Below, in pieces: positions 23,827 through 35,194 of a stretch of 64,000 nucleotides of DNA. Position 1 is the stretch's first letter, and every line of letters starts with the position of its first letter. This DNA is from Hordeum vulgare subsp. vulgare (lineage: Eukaryota > Streptophyta > Magnoliopsida > Poales > Poaceae): positions 206,487,689 to 206,551,688 of the forward strand of contig NC_058523.1 of the NCBI RefSeq assembly GCF_904849725.1. Direction: 5' to 3'. Position numbers and translations under genes: made by a program. The notes beneath the pieces are model-generated. The model worked only from the letters and a program-made list of their open reading frames with translations. It ran no database searches and was not told where the DNA came from.

Positions 23827-24062
23827 TTATACGTCTCCGTTGTATCTACTTTTCCAAAGTCTTTTGCCCTTGCTCTGGACTCTAATTTGCATGATTTGAA
23901 TGGAACTAACACGGACTAACGCTGTTTTCAGCAGAATTGCCATGGTGTTGTTTTTGCGTAGAAATAAAAGTTCTCGGAATGACCTGGAAATTTACAGGGT
24001 TTTTTTGTGGAATATATAAAAAATACTGGCGCAAGAATCAACCGCAGGGTTGGAGCGTGGAG

Positions 24063-24121
24063 CCCACAAGCCCACCAGGCACGGGCCCCCTCCCCCTGGT
24101 CGCGCCTAGCAGGCTTGTGGG
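24063..24121 (+). promoter_or_regulatory. GC-rich hairpin in element C 5' LTR
   Basis: Inverted arms CCCACAAGCC and GGCTTGTGGG enclose a GC-rich loop with CGCGCC. It lies just upstream of the LTR's TATA-like region. Similar hairpins occur in D's LTRs and inside C and D. Confidence 0.7.
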
Positions 24122-24969
24122 GCCCACGTTGCTCCACCGCCTCCAATTCCAGCTCTATTTAGTCCCTTTCGTCCGAAAAAATATCAAGGAGAATAGTTCA
24201 TCGCGTTTTACGATACGGAGGCGCCACGACCTCATGTTCTTTCTGTGGAGGGCAGATCTGGAGTCCGTTCTGGGCTCCGGAGAGGGGAGATCGTCGCCAT
24301 CGTCATCACCAACCTTCCTTCATCGCCAGTTCCATGATGCTCTTCACCGTTCGTGAGTAATATCATCATAGGCTTGCTGGACAATGATGGGTTGGATGAG
24401 ATCTATCATGTAATCGAGTTAGTTTTGACGGGGATTGATCCCTGGTATCCACTATGTTCTGAGGTTGATGTTGCTACTACTTTGCCATGCTTAATGCTTG
24501 TCACTATGGCCCGAGTGCCATGATTTCAGATCTGAACCTATTATGTTGTCATCAATATATGTGTGTTCTTGATCCTATCTTGCAAGTTGTAGTCACCTAC
24601 TATGTGTTATGACCCGGCAACCCTGGAGTGACAATAGCCGGAACCACTACCGGAGATGACCATAGTATGAGGACTTCATGTATTCACTAAGTGTTAATGC
24701 GTAGGTCTGGTTCTTTATTAAAAGGAGAACCTTAATGTCACGTAGTTTCCATTAGGACCCCGCTACCACGGGAGGGATGGACAATAGATGTCATGCAAGT
24801 TCTTTTCCCTAAGCACGTATGACTACAAACGGAATACATGCCTACATTACATTGACGAACTGGAGCTAGTTACATATCTCTCCGTGTTATGACTGTTGCA
24901 TGATGAATACCTTCCAGCATAATCATCCATCACCTATCCAATTCCTACGAGTTTTTCCTACTGGTCCTT

Positions 24970-25130
24970 GCTAGGTTCCTTTGCCGCTACTGCTGTCGCT
25001 GCTTCTACTATTACTTTGTTGCTACTGCTGTCACTGTTGCTACTGTTACTCTCCTGCTATTGTTGTCACTTTGCGGCTACTGGTTATTGTTGCTACTGTA
25101 GCTATCATACTACATTGCTACTCATACTTC
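24970..25130. repeat. Imperfect CTG/CTA triplet tract in element C 5' LTR
   Basis: Interrupted (GCTACTGCT)n-like triplet repeats. The matching tract is at 32933-33090 in the 3' LTR, with differences in the interruptions. Confidence 0.8.
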
Positions 25131-25299
25131 GCTGCAGATACTAAGCCTTTCAGGTGTGGTTGAATTGACAACTCAACTGCTAATACTTGAGAAAATTCTT
25201 TGGCTTCCCCTTGTGTCGAATCAACCAATTTGGGTTGAATACTCTACCCTCGAAAACTGTTGCGATCCCCTATACTTGTGGGTTATCAAGACCTTTTTC

Positions 25300-25317
25300 T
25301 GGCTCCGTTGCCGGGGA
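25300..25317 (+). other. Primer-binding site of element C
   Basis: TGGCTCCGTTGCCGGGGA, 11 bp after the LTR, is the same site as in element D (TGGCGCC... at 41408) with one change. This tRNA-primer site type is shared by Athila-like elements. Confidence 0.75.
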
Positions 25318-25355
25318 AGCATAGTTCTATTCTCTGAGTCACTTGGGATTTACGT

Positions 25356-27206
25356 ATGCTGATCACTATGAGGAATCCGAAAGATCCAAGAACTAAAGTC
25401 TTGCCCTCAACTACGAGGACAGGTAAGGAACTGCCATCTAGCTCTGCACTTGATTCAACTTCAGTTATGAGTAAGTTTGTGACACCACCTCCTGCTAGAA
25501 ATTTTGATGTGTCGCCTGTGCTTGATGATGCTACTTCTGTTGTCCATGATGCTTGTGATGATGCTATGCTTGATACTTCTTTGCCACTAGGTGCATTCCT
25601 TGATGCACAAATTTCTAGAGTTGCTGCTAGATGTGATGATACTTCTTCAACTGCTGCGATTATTGAAGTAGAACCTGCTATTTTGTGTGTTAGAACTAGC
25701 TCTCCCAGATATGTATTGCCTGATATGCCTGAGGGTTATGTTATGGAGGGAGAGATAGCTGAGGACTTTCTTTCTTGTAAGGATAGTTATGATGTTGAGA
25801 AATTACTGCGCAAGTGGAAAGAAAAATCTTTGAATGCTAGGATGTAATACAACCCGAAGTTTGCTACTTCGCCTATCTTTGTCACCGGTAAGGATTATGA
25901 ATTCTATGTCGACCCTGAGTTAATCACTTTGGTTGAAGATGATCCTTTTCACAGTTATGAGTCTGAAACGGTTGTAGCACATCTTACCAAACTGCACGAT
26001 ATAGCCACCCTATTCACGAGTGAGGAAAAGATCCGCCACTACTATATCCTTAAGATGTTTCCTTTCTTGCTAAATGATGATGCTAAGACTTGGTTCACTT
26101 CTCTTGCTCCTGGTTGTGTGCGTAGCCACTAGGATATGATCTACTAGTTTTCTGAGAAATATTTCCCTGCCCGTAGGAGGCAAGCTGCCTTGTAGGAAAT
26201 ATACAACTTTGTGCAAATTGAAGAAGAGAGTCTCCAACAAGCTTGGGGGAGGCTCGTCCAGCTACGGAATGCTTTGCCTGATCACCCAATTGAGAATAAT
26301 GAAATACTTTATATCTTCTATAATGGACTAATCGATGCTTCTAGAGACCATCTAGATAGTTGTGCTGGTTGTGTTTTTAGGGAACGAACTGTAGAACAAG
26401 CTGAGATCCTATTGAATAACATCTCGTGCAATGAGAATGCTTGGACTATTCCCGAACCACCTCCGAAGCCAACTCCGAAGAAAAGAGGTATTCTATTCCT
26501 CGGTCCTGAAGATATGCAAGAAGCTAAGAAATCTATGAAAGAGAAAGGCATTAAATGTGAAGATGTCAAAAATCTACCACCTATCGAAGAGATCCATGGT
26601 CTTGATAACCCGATACAGGTAGTAGAGGTAAATTCTCTTCGCGGATTCAATGAGTGTGATATTCCTTTTGATAAACCTGCTAGCTTATGCCTGGATGAAT
26701 TTGATAACTTTGTTGCCAAACAACAGAGTTTCAATGATTATGTTAGCACACAATTGGAACAGAATGCTCGTATGCTTAGTCATTTAAGTGATTGTGTGGA
26801 CAGAAACATCAATGATCTTAAGCTCTTGAGTAAACATGCCTCTATGGTTACCACTCAAGTAGAACAAGTACTTAAGGCTCAAAATGACTTGCTCAATGAG
26901 TTGAATGACAATTCTGTTAGAGTCGTCACTACAGGCGGTAGAATGACCAATGAACATCTTGAGGGTCATCCTAAGAGATTTGAACAAGATTCTCAAGGAA
27001 TGAGCACTGATGCACCTAGTCATCCTAGGAAGTAGAAGAAAGATGCTAGGAACTTGCACGCTAGCAACCCTGTTGCTGTTACACCTGAGAATCCAAACAA
27101 TGTCTCTGTCTCTGATGCCGAAACACAATCTCGTGATGAACATGAGCCTAATGATAATATCAATAGTGATGTTCATGATGACGCTTGACCTAGCAATGAT
27201 GAGGAT
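25356..27206 (+). pseudogene. Element C gag
   Basis: One frame from ATG 25356 (or 25368) runs through the whole Gag. Its N-terminal part is Ser/Asp-rich. The capsid-like core shows YYILKMFPFLLNDDAKTWF (about 26038-26094) and SLQQAWGRLVQLRNALPDHP (about 26230-26289). A long C-terminal part includes helices at 26700-26920. In-frame stops at 25845 (TAA), 26130 (TAG), two more by 26195, 27033 (TAG) and 27186 (TGA) inactivate it; most TAGs fit G-to-A decay of Trp codons. No classical zinc knuckle is obvious. Gag would form the particle that packages the RNA. Confidence 0.82.
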
Positions 27207-28093
27207 GTGGAGATTGAACTTGTTGATCTTGATAACCCACAACCTAAGACTAGGAGATATGATAAGAATGACTTCATTGCTAGGAAGCATGGTAAAGAAA
27301 GGGAACCATGGGTTCAGAAACCCATGACCTTTCCTCCCAAACCATCCAAGAAAAAGGATGATGAGGATTTTGAGAGATTTGTTGAAATGCTTAGACCTGT
27401 CTTTCTGCAGATGCGTTTGACAGATATGCTCAAAATGTCTCTGTATGCTAAGTACATGAAGGATAATGTGACTAATAAGAGGAGGATACGTGAGGTGGAG
27501 ATTTCCACCATGCTCACTAATTATACCTTCAAGGGTGGAACTCCTATGAAACTAGGTGATCCCCGAGTGCCCACTATACCTTGCTCCATTAAAGGAAACT
27601 ACATTAGAACTGCTTTATGCGACCTTGGAGCTGGTGTTAGTGTTATGCCTCTCTCTCTCTTTATCGTAGGCTTGAACTACATAAGTTGACACCCACTAAA
27701 ATATCCCTGCAAATGGCCGACAAATCAACTGCTTTCCCTATCGGCATTTGCGAGGATGTGCCTGTTGTGGTTGCGAATGTTACTATCTTAACAGACTTTG
27801 TTATTCTGGATATTCCCGAAGGTGATGCCATGGCGGTCATCCTTGGAAGACCCTTTTTAAGCACTGAAGGGGCTGTTGTTGATTGCAACAAAGGCAATGT
27901 CACTTTCCATGTCAACGGTAATGATCATACGGTGCACTTTCCGAAGAAACAATATCGAGTACATTCCAGCAATGCTATTGAAAAAACTTCATCGATTCTT
28001 ATTGGGAGCTTTGAATGCCCTATACCTACTGTTAAGATGAAGTATGATTTGCTTGTTGGGGATATGCACATCCCCATTGAGGTAACCGAGTGA
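27207..28093 (+). pseudogene. Element C retropepsin-like protease
   Basis: It continues in the Gag frame. The conserved block ends in IRTALCDLGAGVSVMPLSL with an intact D-L-G-A active site (Asp codon 27621-27623). A 2-bp gain in the CT run at about 27650-27662 shifts the frame. The second half (27686-28093) has VILDIPEGDAMAVILGRPFLS, the flap and second conserved motif of Athila-type proteases. A stop at 28091 ends the polyprotein here, whereas RT would follow in an autonomous relative. Confidence 0.82.
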
Positions 28094-28854
28094 CTATTCG
28101 AAAATTCTCCGTTTCCTTTTGCGATTCAATTTTTTCTGTCATGGAGACTTGATCAACCTCATTGAAGGATTTCTTTCGATGACCATGAGATGGATGAATC
28201 GAGGAGTCACAAACCTCTGTTCCAAGCTTTCACCTTCGGTTTCTTAGAAGAAAAATTAAAGATTTAGTTTAGTTTTCTCTGTATTCTGCTTTTAGCGTCC
28301 CGTAGAAAAGTACCTCGAAAATAAAATTTCTCCGAATGTCCTCAAAATCAAGTATGATTTTTTTTCTAGAATTTTTGGAAAATTCTGAGACGAAGAGCTA
28401 GCTAGGGGGCTGCACCAGTGGGCCACAAGCCCTGGAGGCGCGGGCACCCCCTGGCCGCGCCTACCAGGCTTGTGGGGCCCATGTGTACCCCCTCCACTTA
28501 TTCTAGCCCCCATCTGCTTCTCCTACCTCCAGAAAAAATCGTTTCACAGCTCAAACCCGTGTTCTTGCTCTTCTTGCTGCGATTTTCGATATCCTTGTGG
28601 AAAGCCCCATTCACCAAACTGTTTTGGGGAAATTGCTCCTTGGTCCAATTAGTTTTTGCTCTAGTGCCTTATTCCTTGCGTAATTTTGCTGCCTTGTTGA
28701 CCCTGTTCTTGAGCTTTGCATGCTTATTTTAGCCGGTCCCAAGTAGTTTTGATGTGTGATATGGCCTCTAGGAACTTGTCAGAGTAGTTGCTATGAGTTT
28801 AGTTGAGCCTTGTTCACTTTTCCTTTGAGTTACTGAAAATTTCAGAAAAGGAAG
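28094..28854 (+). promoter_or_regulatory. Intergenic region of element C with LTR-like hairpin module
   Basis: At 28423-28442 and 28456-28475 a strong inverted repeat (CCACAAGCC...GGCTTGTGG, arms about 20 bp) resembles the hairpin in C's own LTR. The downstream sequence (28476-28560) resembles the LTR leader style: pyrimidine-rich, then CCAGAAAAAATC. I infer a second promoter or an RNA structure for the following ORF. No coding signal is seen. Confidence 0.55.
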
Positions 28855-29885
28855 ATGTTCAGGAGAAACTATCATGGTGGTTCCTCAAGCAAGAGGGGTC
28901 CCCATCTAGTGATTCGGGAGCCCGATCCTTACCAACAGAGGAACACATAGGTACAACCAAGTGAATGGCCTTCTGATGACTTCATGATTAAGGCAGGTTT
29001 CAAAGACGAGTTTGATACACTTGTCCACAACGCCGGACTCGAAGAATTCATCTTGATAAATATGAACAATATGTTACTCTCACTGCCTCTTTTGTTCGTA
29101 GATTCAAATTTTCAGCTGGCCGTGATACGTATGTACTGTTTGATTTCTATGAAAAATCGTATAGCATGGATTTAGAGGATTTCAATAGAATTTGCAAGAT
29201 ACCTGGTTGGGGTAGTCTCAATGATCCTCCTAAATCTTCGGTTAGGGATTTTTTCTCTAGTATCACTCTTGGAGAAACTAGAGATATTAGGCAGGCTACC
29301 ATGGGGAGCATTCATTTTCCTACCATGCATTACTTTGCTCTCTTCATAGGTAGATGCATTAACGGCAAGATTGAGCATTGTCACCTCTGCGCACCCGACC
29401 TTAGTATTCTTAAGAGCGCAGTAACGGGTGATAGAAGTTTCAACATGGGAGATATAATAGCAAGGAGGCTGAATAATAATGCTAATGAAGGGGATTTCTT
29501 TGGTGGGGTCTATGCCACTCACATAGCAAATTTTCTTGGAGTACCCATCTGCGAAGGAGATCCCCCGCTCCATACAGCTTTCCTTGATCGCGCTGCTATG
29601 ACACGCTATCAGTTCCTTGAGAGGGATAATGAATCCCTCCTATACCGGTTAATATTTAACCGACGGCGTGTATTCCATATTACCCTTCCTCCTCCTACCT
29701 TCTTTGAATTTCAGGTAAAACGGAGATATTACATAACCATAGGAGAGGTAGAGGAGTATGAGAGGGAGGCAAAGGTTGCTCGCCTCCGTGAGGCAGCTAT
29801 TCAGGCAGTGGCTGCCACGCTCCCGTACAACCCCCATTATGATTTTGTTATCACCCTGACCATCCAAGGGAGTAGACAAACTTAG
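28855..29885 (+). pseudogene. Element C second ORF (Athila-type accessory/env-position protein)
   Basis: From ATG 28855 the frame reads MFRRNYHGGSSSKRG, has one TAG at 28948-28950 and shifts by one base near 29050. It then continues to a stop at 29883. Conserved-looking parts are YGMDL-like SYSMDLEDFNRICKIPGWG (29160-29215) and FPTMHYFALFIGRCINGKIE (29319-29378). The C-terminal region (29740-29800) is rich in Glu/Arg. It resembles the accessory protein of cereal Athila-like elements (ATHILA ORF-1 family, PF03078, by memory); function is unknown. I see no signal peptide or membrane anchor, so calling it an envelope protein is not justified. Confidence 0.65.
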
Positions 29886-31770
29886 GCCAAAAGCCTAATC
29901 TTGGGGGAGTACGTGTTTCCCACCGACTTTATATTCATGCTTACACTTTCAGTTTGTTAGTCGGTGTTCACAATTTGCCACTGTATCATCCATGCTAGTT
30001 TATTTCTTTTTCTCGTTTTCTTGTCGTGTGTTTGTCTAGTTTGAGAAAACCCAAAGAGATTTCTCGTTCTTCTTTTGCTTGTTGGGAGCTTTCCCGTGTA
30101 AATAGTTTTCTATTTCTTTGGGTCAAGGTAGAAGACCATGGTTACAATGTTTAGTGGCTCTCGCATGCATATCTATTTATCTATCAAAGAGCCATATTAC
30201 TTTGTCTTCTCCTTTATTTTTGCCTGCAGATTCCAAAGTAGTCCAATGCATGAGCACTCTTATTATTGTTCACATTGCTCGGTCGTGCAAGTGAAAGGTA
30301 ATAATGACGATATATGATGAAGTGATTGAGCCTGGAAAAGCTGGTATGAACTCAATCTATTTTGTTTTTGTAAATATGACGAGCTCACCGTTCCCGATTC
30401 AGCTTCGTTGTGAGAGAAACATGTTTGCAATGACAACATAGAGATCATAGTTTCTGATACCATGTTTAATTAGCTAGGAGCTTATAATGGTTTGTCTTGG
30501 ATGCCAACAATAATTTTGAGATGATTATGATGTAGTGTGATAGGATGGTATCCTCCTTTGAATGATTCAAGTGGCTTGACTTGGCACATGTTCACGCATG
30601 TAGTTGAAACAAAATCAACATAGCCTCTATGATATTCATGTTCATGGTGGTTTATGTCCTACTCATTCTTGCACTCAATATTGGTTAATCTCAATGCATT
30701 TTGATGACTGTTGTCGCTCTCTAGTTGGTCGCTTCCTAGTCTTTTGCTAGCCTTCACTTGTACTAAGCGGGAATACTACTTGTGCATCCACTTCCATAAA
30801 CCCAAAGTTGTTCCATATGAGTCCACCATACCTACCTATATGCGGTATCTACCTGCCGTTCCAAGTAAATTTGCATGTGCCACTCTCTAAATCTTCAAGA
30901 AATAATTTTTTTTCCATGCTAGGCGTGTTATCCTTGATATGTGTTTATTCACTATCATTCACGAGAAAGGGGCCGGTAATTGTAATGCCCAGTTCCATGG
31001 TCAAATCGAAAAGATAATTGCAAACAAATCTCTCCCTGGATTGATGTTGGTATGGACGGCACCCGAGTATTCGGCTAGTCATGGAGTGTGATTGATTGGT
31101 GGTGGGGGAGTCAAAACTTTACTTTTCTGTGTGGGAACCGCCTATAGCATGTGTAGCGTGGAAGATGGTGAAAACTCTTGGTCATTGCGTTGACAATGAA
31201 AGCATGCCACCCAAAATTATTATCTCTATCTTAAAAGCTTGAGCTCTGGCACCTCTACAAATCAATGCTTCCCTCTGCGAAGGGCCTGTCTATTTATTTT
31301 CCTGTTGAGTCATCCACTCCTTATAAAGGCACCAATTAGAGAGCACCTATGTCATTTTTATGCTTTGCTTTTGACTGATGTTGAGTACGACTGTGACTGG
31401 ATCTTCTTTGCCATGAATTACAATGATTGGTCAGCCCTTGGTCTTTGAAGGTGCTCTGCATTTATGTTTTGCGGTCTCAGAAAGAGCTAGCGAGATACCA
31501 TCTGTTCGTACTGCTTCATGATTGTTTTCATTGAAGTATTGACGTTTGAAACTTATTATTATTGCTTGCTAGTTGATTATGCCATTGATATGAGTTTACC
31601 GTGAGACCTAGATATCATTTTCTTATGTGGTTAGCTTATGATTTTGCTGAAATTCTGGATATGAGTTAGACATAGTTGCAACAACAAGATCAAACAGAGT
31701 TCGTAAAAGTTTTTCTTTTGTCTCTTTCAGTTTGTCAACTGAATTGCTTGAAGACAAGCAAGGTTTTAAT
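29886..31770 (+). other. 3' non-coding region of element C with internal polypurine tract
   Basis: An internal tract CTTGGGGGAG (about 29898-29907) follows directly after the ORF. The rest is 1.9 kb of AT-rich DNA with no gene. A short block with CCCTCTGCGAAGGGCCTGTC near 31266-31290 recurs in element D near 47801-47822. Confidence 0.6.
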
Positions 31771-31781
31771 CTTGGGGAAGT
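31771..31781 (+). other. Polypurine tract of element C
   Basis: CTTGGGGAAGT directly precedes the 3' LTR (TGATACGTC at 31782). Confidence 0.75.
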
Positions 31782-33238
31782 TGATACGTCTCGGTCGTAT
31801 CTAATTTTGCTAACTATTTTGCCCTTGTTTTAGACTCTAATTTACATGATTTGAATGGAACTAACCCGGACTAACGCTATTTTCAGCAGAATTGCCATGG
31901 TGTTGTTTTTGCGCAGAAATAAAAGTTCTTGGAATGACCTACAAATTTACGGGGATTTTTTGTGGAATATATAAAAAATACTGGCGCAAGAATCAACCGG
32001 AGGGGTGGAGCGTGGAGCCCACAAGCCCACCAGGCGCGGGCCCCCCTGGCCGCGCCTAACAGGCTTATGGGGCCCACGTTGCTCCAGCACCTCCAATTCC
32101 AGCTCTATTTAGTCCCTTTCGTCTGGAAAAAAATGAAGGAGAAGAGTTCATCGCATTTTATGATACGGAGGCGCCACCACCTCCTGTTCTTCCTCTAGAC
32201 GGCAGATCTAGAGTCTGTTCTGGGCTCCGGAGAGGGGAGATCGTCGCCATCATCATCACGAACCTTCCTTCATCGCCAATTCCATGATGCTCTTCACCGT
32301 TTGTGAGTAATCTCATAGTAGGCTTGCTGGACGGTGATGGGTTGGATGAGATCTATCATGTAATCGAGTTAGTTTCGACGGGGATTGATCCCTACTATCC
32401 ACTATTTTCTGAGATTGATGTTGCTACTACTTTGCGATGCTTAATGCTTGTCACTAGCGCCCGAGTGCCATGATTTCAGATCTGAACCTATTATGTTGCC
32501 GTCAATATATGTGTGTTCTTGATCCTATCTTGCAAGTTGTAGTCACCTACTATGTGTTATGACCCGGCAACCCCGGAGTGACAATAGCCGGAACCACTCC
32601 CGGAGATGACCATAGTATGAGGAGTTCATGTATACACTGAGTGTTAATGCATTGGTCCGGTTCTTTATTAAAAGGAGAACCTTAATATCCCATAGTTTCC
32701 TTTAGGACCCCGCTGCCACGGGAGGGATGGACAATAGATGTCATGCAAGCTCTTTTCCCTAAGCACGTATGACTACATACGGAATACATGCCTACATTAC
32801 ATTGACGAATTGGAGCTAGTTACATATCTCTCCGCGTTATAACTATTGGATGATGAATACCATCCGGCTTAATCATCCATCACTGATCCAATGCCTATGA
32901 ATTTTTCCTACTGGTCCTTGCCACGTTACTTTGCCGCTACTGCTGTCGCTGCTGCTACTGCTACTCTGTCGCTACTGCTGTCACTGCTGCTACTGTTACT
33001 CTGCTGCTACTGCTGTCACTTTGCTGCTACTGGTTACTATTGCTACTGTTGCTATCATACTACCTTGCTACTGATACTTTGCTGCAGATACTAAGTCTTT
33101 CAGGTGTGGTTGAATTGACAACTCAACTGCTAATACTTGAGAATATTCTTTAGCTTTCCCTTGTGTCGAATCAACAAATTTGGGTTGAATACTCTACCCT
33201 CGAAAACTGTTGCGATCCCCTATACTTTTGGGTTATCA
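31782..33238 (+). mobile_element. Element C 3' LTR
   Basis: 1,457 bp, TGATACGTC...GGGTTATCA, homologous over its full length to 23827-25288. A hand count over about 225 central bases gave 10 differences, while the first 120 bases differ more. The hairpin copy is at about 32017-32072. Confidence 0.92.
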
Positions 33239-33243
33239 GTGCT
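33239..33243. repeat. Element C target-site duplication, right
   Basis: GTGCT, identical to 23822-23826. Confidence 0.9.
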
Positions 33244-33963
33244 CAGCGAATTCTCTCGGTACTCTTGGCATGTCAGAAGGTTTCCATGCAAAGATGTCCC
33301 GATACTCACGGATAAACTCAATGAGTGTGCTTTCCTATTTAGGATCCAAGCGAGTCCCAATAGTGAACTGCTTAGAAGAGTCGCCTGGCGTGGAATTGAC
33401 TTTCTTGGTATCATCCGTTGGCTTGAACTTGAGGAGTGGATGAGAATCGACAGTGGTTTTTTTTAGGGGACTCATGTCGGCCTTGTGAAACTTCAGTTCT
33501 TCAGCCACCCATGCCAACTCAGCGTAGGCAGCATTTCTTCCTCGCATTCTTGTGTTATCTTTTGATCTCCATTAACTATGATGGTCCCTTTATGCCTGGG
33601 CATCCTTAGCTTGAGGTATACATAGCAGGGCCGGGCCATGAAACGAGCATAAGCCGGCCATCGGAACAAAGCATGGTAAGGACTCTTGATCTTGACCAGC
33701 TCAAACATCAGAGGCTCCCTCCCATAATTGGATCCATCACCAAAAGCAACATTTAATTTGATCTGCCCAACTGGATATGCCAACTTTCCTAGGACAATGC
33801 CGTGAAAGATCGTGGTCGAAGCTATCAAGGTGCTCTAAGGGAAATTCATCCGCAGGAGGTGTCATAGTATAAGATATTGATGTTGTTTCCTCAATCCATG
33901 AGAACCTTGGAGAGGGTCTATCCCCCAACCTGTGACGCCACCACCAATGCTAAGTTGCCCTGA
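33244..33963 (-). pseudogene. Element B protease
   Basis: The minus strand shows an active-site remnant (VLMD followed by a stop, then GNNINILYYDT, near 33870-33910), then FHGIVLGKLAYPVGQIKL and LVKIKSPYHALFRWPAYARFMA (33828-33493). The order is that of a Tat-type retropepsin. Several stops and a frame change near 33500 and 33870 are present. It is cut on the right by element E and on the left by element C. Confidence 0.7.
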
Positions 33964-33968
33964 TTATC
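33964..33968. repeat. Element E target-site duplication, left
   Basis: TTATC, identical to 53202-53206. Confidence 0.85.
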
Positions 33969-34818
33969 TGGCGGATTTCGGGCTCTGCAAAACCCTAAAG
34001 ATGCCACTTGGCAACTTTGGTTTGCCTGACTCGCTACTCGCTGGGGATGGCAGAGAACTCACTTGATGGTGAGGAAGACACATAACCCGACAGTTTACCG
34101 AGGTTCGGGCCGCTGAGAAGCGTTCTCCTGCTTTGGTGGATTGCCTCTCGTGGAGGTTGGTGGATGAACTAGTACAATGTTCCATGGCCTCCGGAGGCTG
34201 GGTGACCTTTGTGTGGTGCCAGTGGATGAGTCAATGAATCGGCCTCCTCTATGAAGTAAACTATCCTCTATATATAGCGGTGGCCCGGGTCCTCTTCCCT
34301 TTATCGCATGGGCGGGAAGGGATCCCACAACAACCAATTTTGAAGGGGAACAGGGGAACGTGCTCCCCCCTGCACAAAGGTGGTCTTCGCGTGCAAAGTG
34401 GCTGCCAGCGCTGCACGGACGGGTCCAGGGATGACGCCCGTACTGCTGACGGGCGGTGATGGCCTTTGTGCACTAGAACGGAAACCTTTGAAAGATGCCT
34501 TAGGAACCCGCGTACGTCCTTCCCTCTTTGCACAAAAGGGGAAACTGCACCATCCTACAATCTGATGCCCGCCTGTCCTTTCCTCGCGTCGTCCTTGACT
34601 CCTCAGGCGGGGTCTCACCTCGGAATATCCGCCGTTCTGGAGTGGTCCTGAGGAGGCCCCCTGCGGGTCTTGATGTTGTTCCTCCTCGTGAGGCTTGGCC
34701 CCTCGCGAGGGGCGTGCCTTGAGTGGTGACGGGCTTATTTGTTTTTGGTCGATGAAGTGGGCCAACCCTGGGCCGTAGGCAGGATGGTCTGGGTACCCCC
34801 ATTTCTAGAACACCGACA
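33969..34818 (-). mobile_element. Element E 3' LTR (left)
   Basis: 850 bp, plus-strand TGGCGGATTTCGGG...AACACCGACA. Direct repeat of 52322-53201. The exact start is fixed by the TTATC target copies. Confidence 0.88.
34268..34277 (-). promoter_or_regulatory. TATA box in element E left LTR
   Basis: CTATATATAG, self-complementary, conserved at 52653-52662 in the other LTR. Confidence 0.6.
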
Positions 34819-34832
34819 GTAGCCCCTGGGCC
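34819..34832 (-). other. Polypurine tract of element E
   Basis: The minus strand reads GGCCCAGGGGCTAC abutting the LTR start (TGTCGG on the minus strand), marking the left LTR as 3'. Confidence 0.65.
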
Positions 34833-35194
34833 TAAGGTGTCCCTGGGCTGGCTTCTTGGCAAAACATTGAGGGTGGTCTGAAGCGTCGCGGGCCCTAAAA
34901 GCCTACGGACTAGGCCTCGCATGCGCCGTGCAGTCAAATGGCAACACTCCTAGTTCCCAAGGCGCTCGAAGACGCGCTTGGTCAAACTGACGCGACGACC
35001 AGGCGCCACGCCAGCCATCATTGCTTCTTGGGGATGTCACCTCTACGCATACCATGCGAGCGCGCTTCCTCATGAACCGCGTGGGCCTAGGAACACGGAG
35101 GGACGTCAGTCTTCCCTTGACCTGGTGAGGGCGATAAGGTCCACATTGCCTACGTATTCTTCATCTTCCACCTCGAGCCCTCCACCCCCTCAGC
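34833..35194 (+). other. Upstream region of the antisense AT-hook/B3 ORF
   Basis: GC-rich spacer between polypurine tract and ORF. It is too worn to define a promoter; I see no TATA box at a convincing distance. Confidence 0.35.

Larger units (their letters stand above)
23827..25288 (+). mobile_element. Element C 5' LTR
   Basis: 1,462 bp. The first two bases TT replace TG of the other copy, and the LTR ends in GGGTTATCA. It contains a GC-rich inverted repeat (24063-24121), a weak TATA-like CTATTTAG (about 24153-24160) and a CTG/CTA/CTT-rich triplet tract (24970-25130). Confidence 0.9.
23827..33238 (+). mobile_element. Element C: Athila-like gypsy lacking RT and integrase
   Basis: A 9.4-kb element with LTRs at 23827-25288 and 31782-33238 and a perfect GTGCT duplication. 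It contains a primer-binding site, Gag and protease, a GC-rich hairpin module, a second ORF and two polypurine tracts. No RT, RNase H or integrase is present between protease (ends 28093) and second ORF (starts 28855). The gap holds only 0.75 kb of promoter-like sequence. It would have needed pol from another element. It is inserted in B's protease-RT junction region. Confidence 0.9.

Noticed and set aside
24981..25163. Leu/Cys-rich membrane-like open frame
   Set aside because: It is the translation of the CTG/CTA triplet tract in the LTR of element C, repeated at 32891-33094; not a gene.
28855..29885. Viral-type envelope gene in element C
   Set aside because: Position matches env-like ORFs, but there is no signal peptide, membrane anchor or cleavage site, so only 'accessory/env-position ORF' is claimed.
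34301..34937. Long Arg/Pro-rich frames on the minus strand (also 52510-53159)
   Set aside because: They fall in the two LTRs of element E and reflect its GC-rich sequence; no conserved domain.
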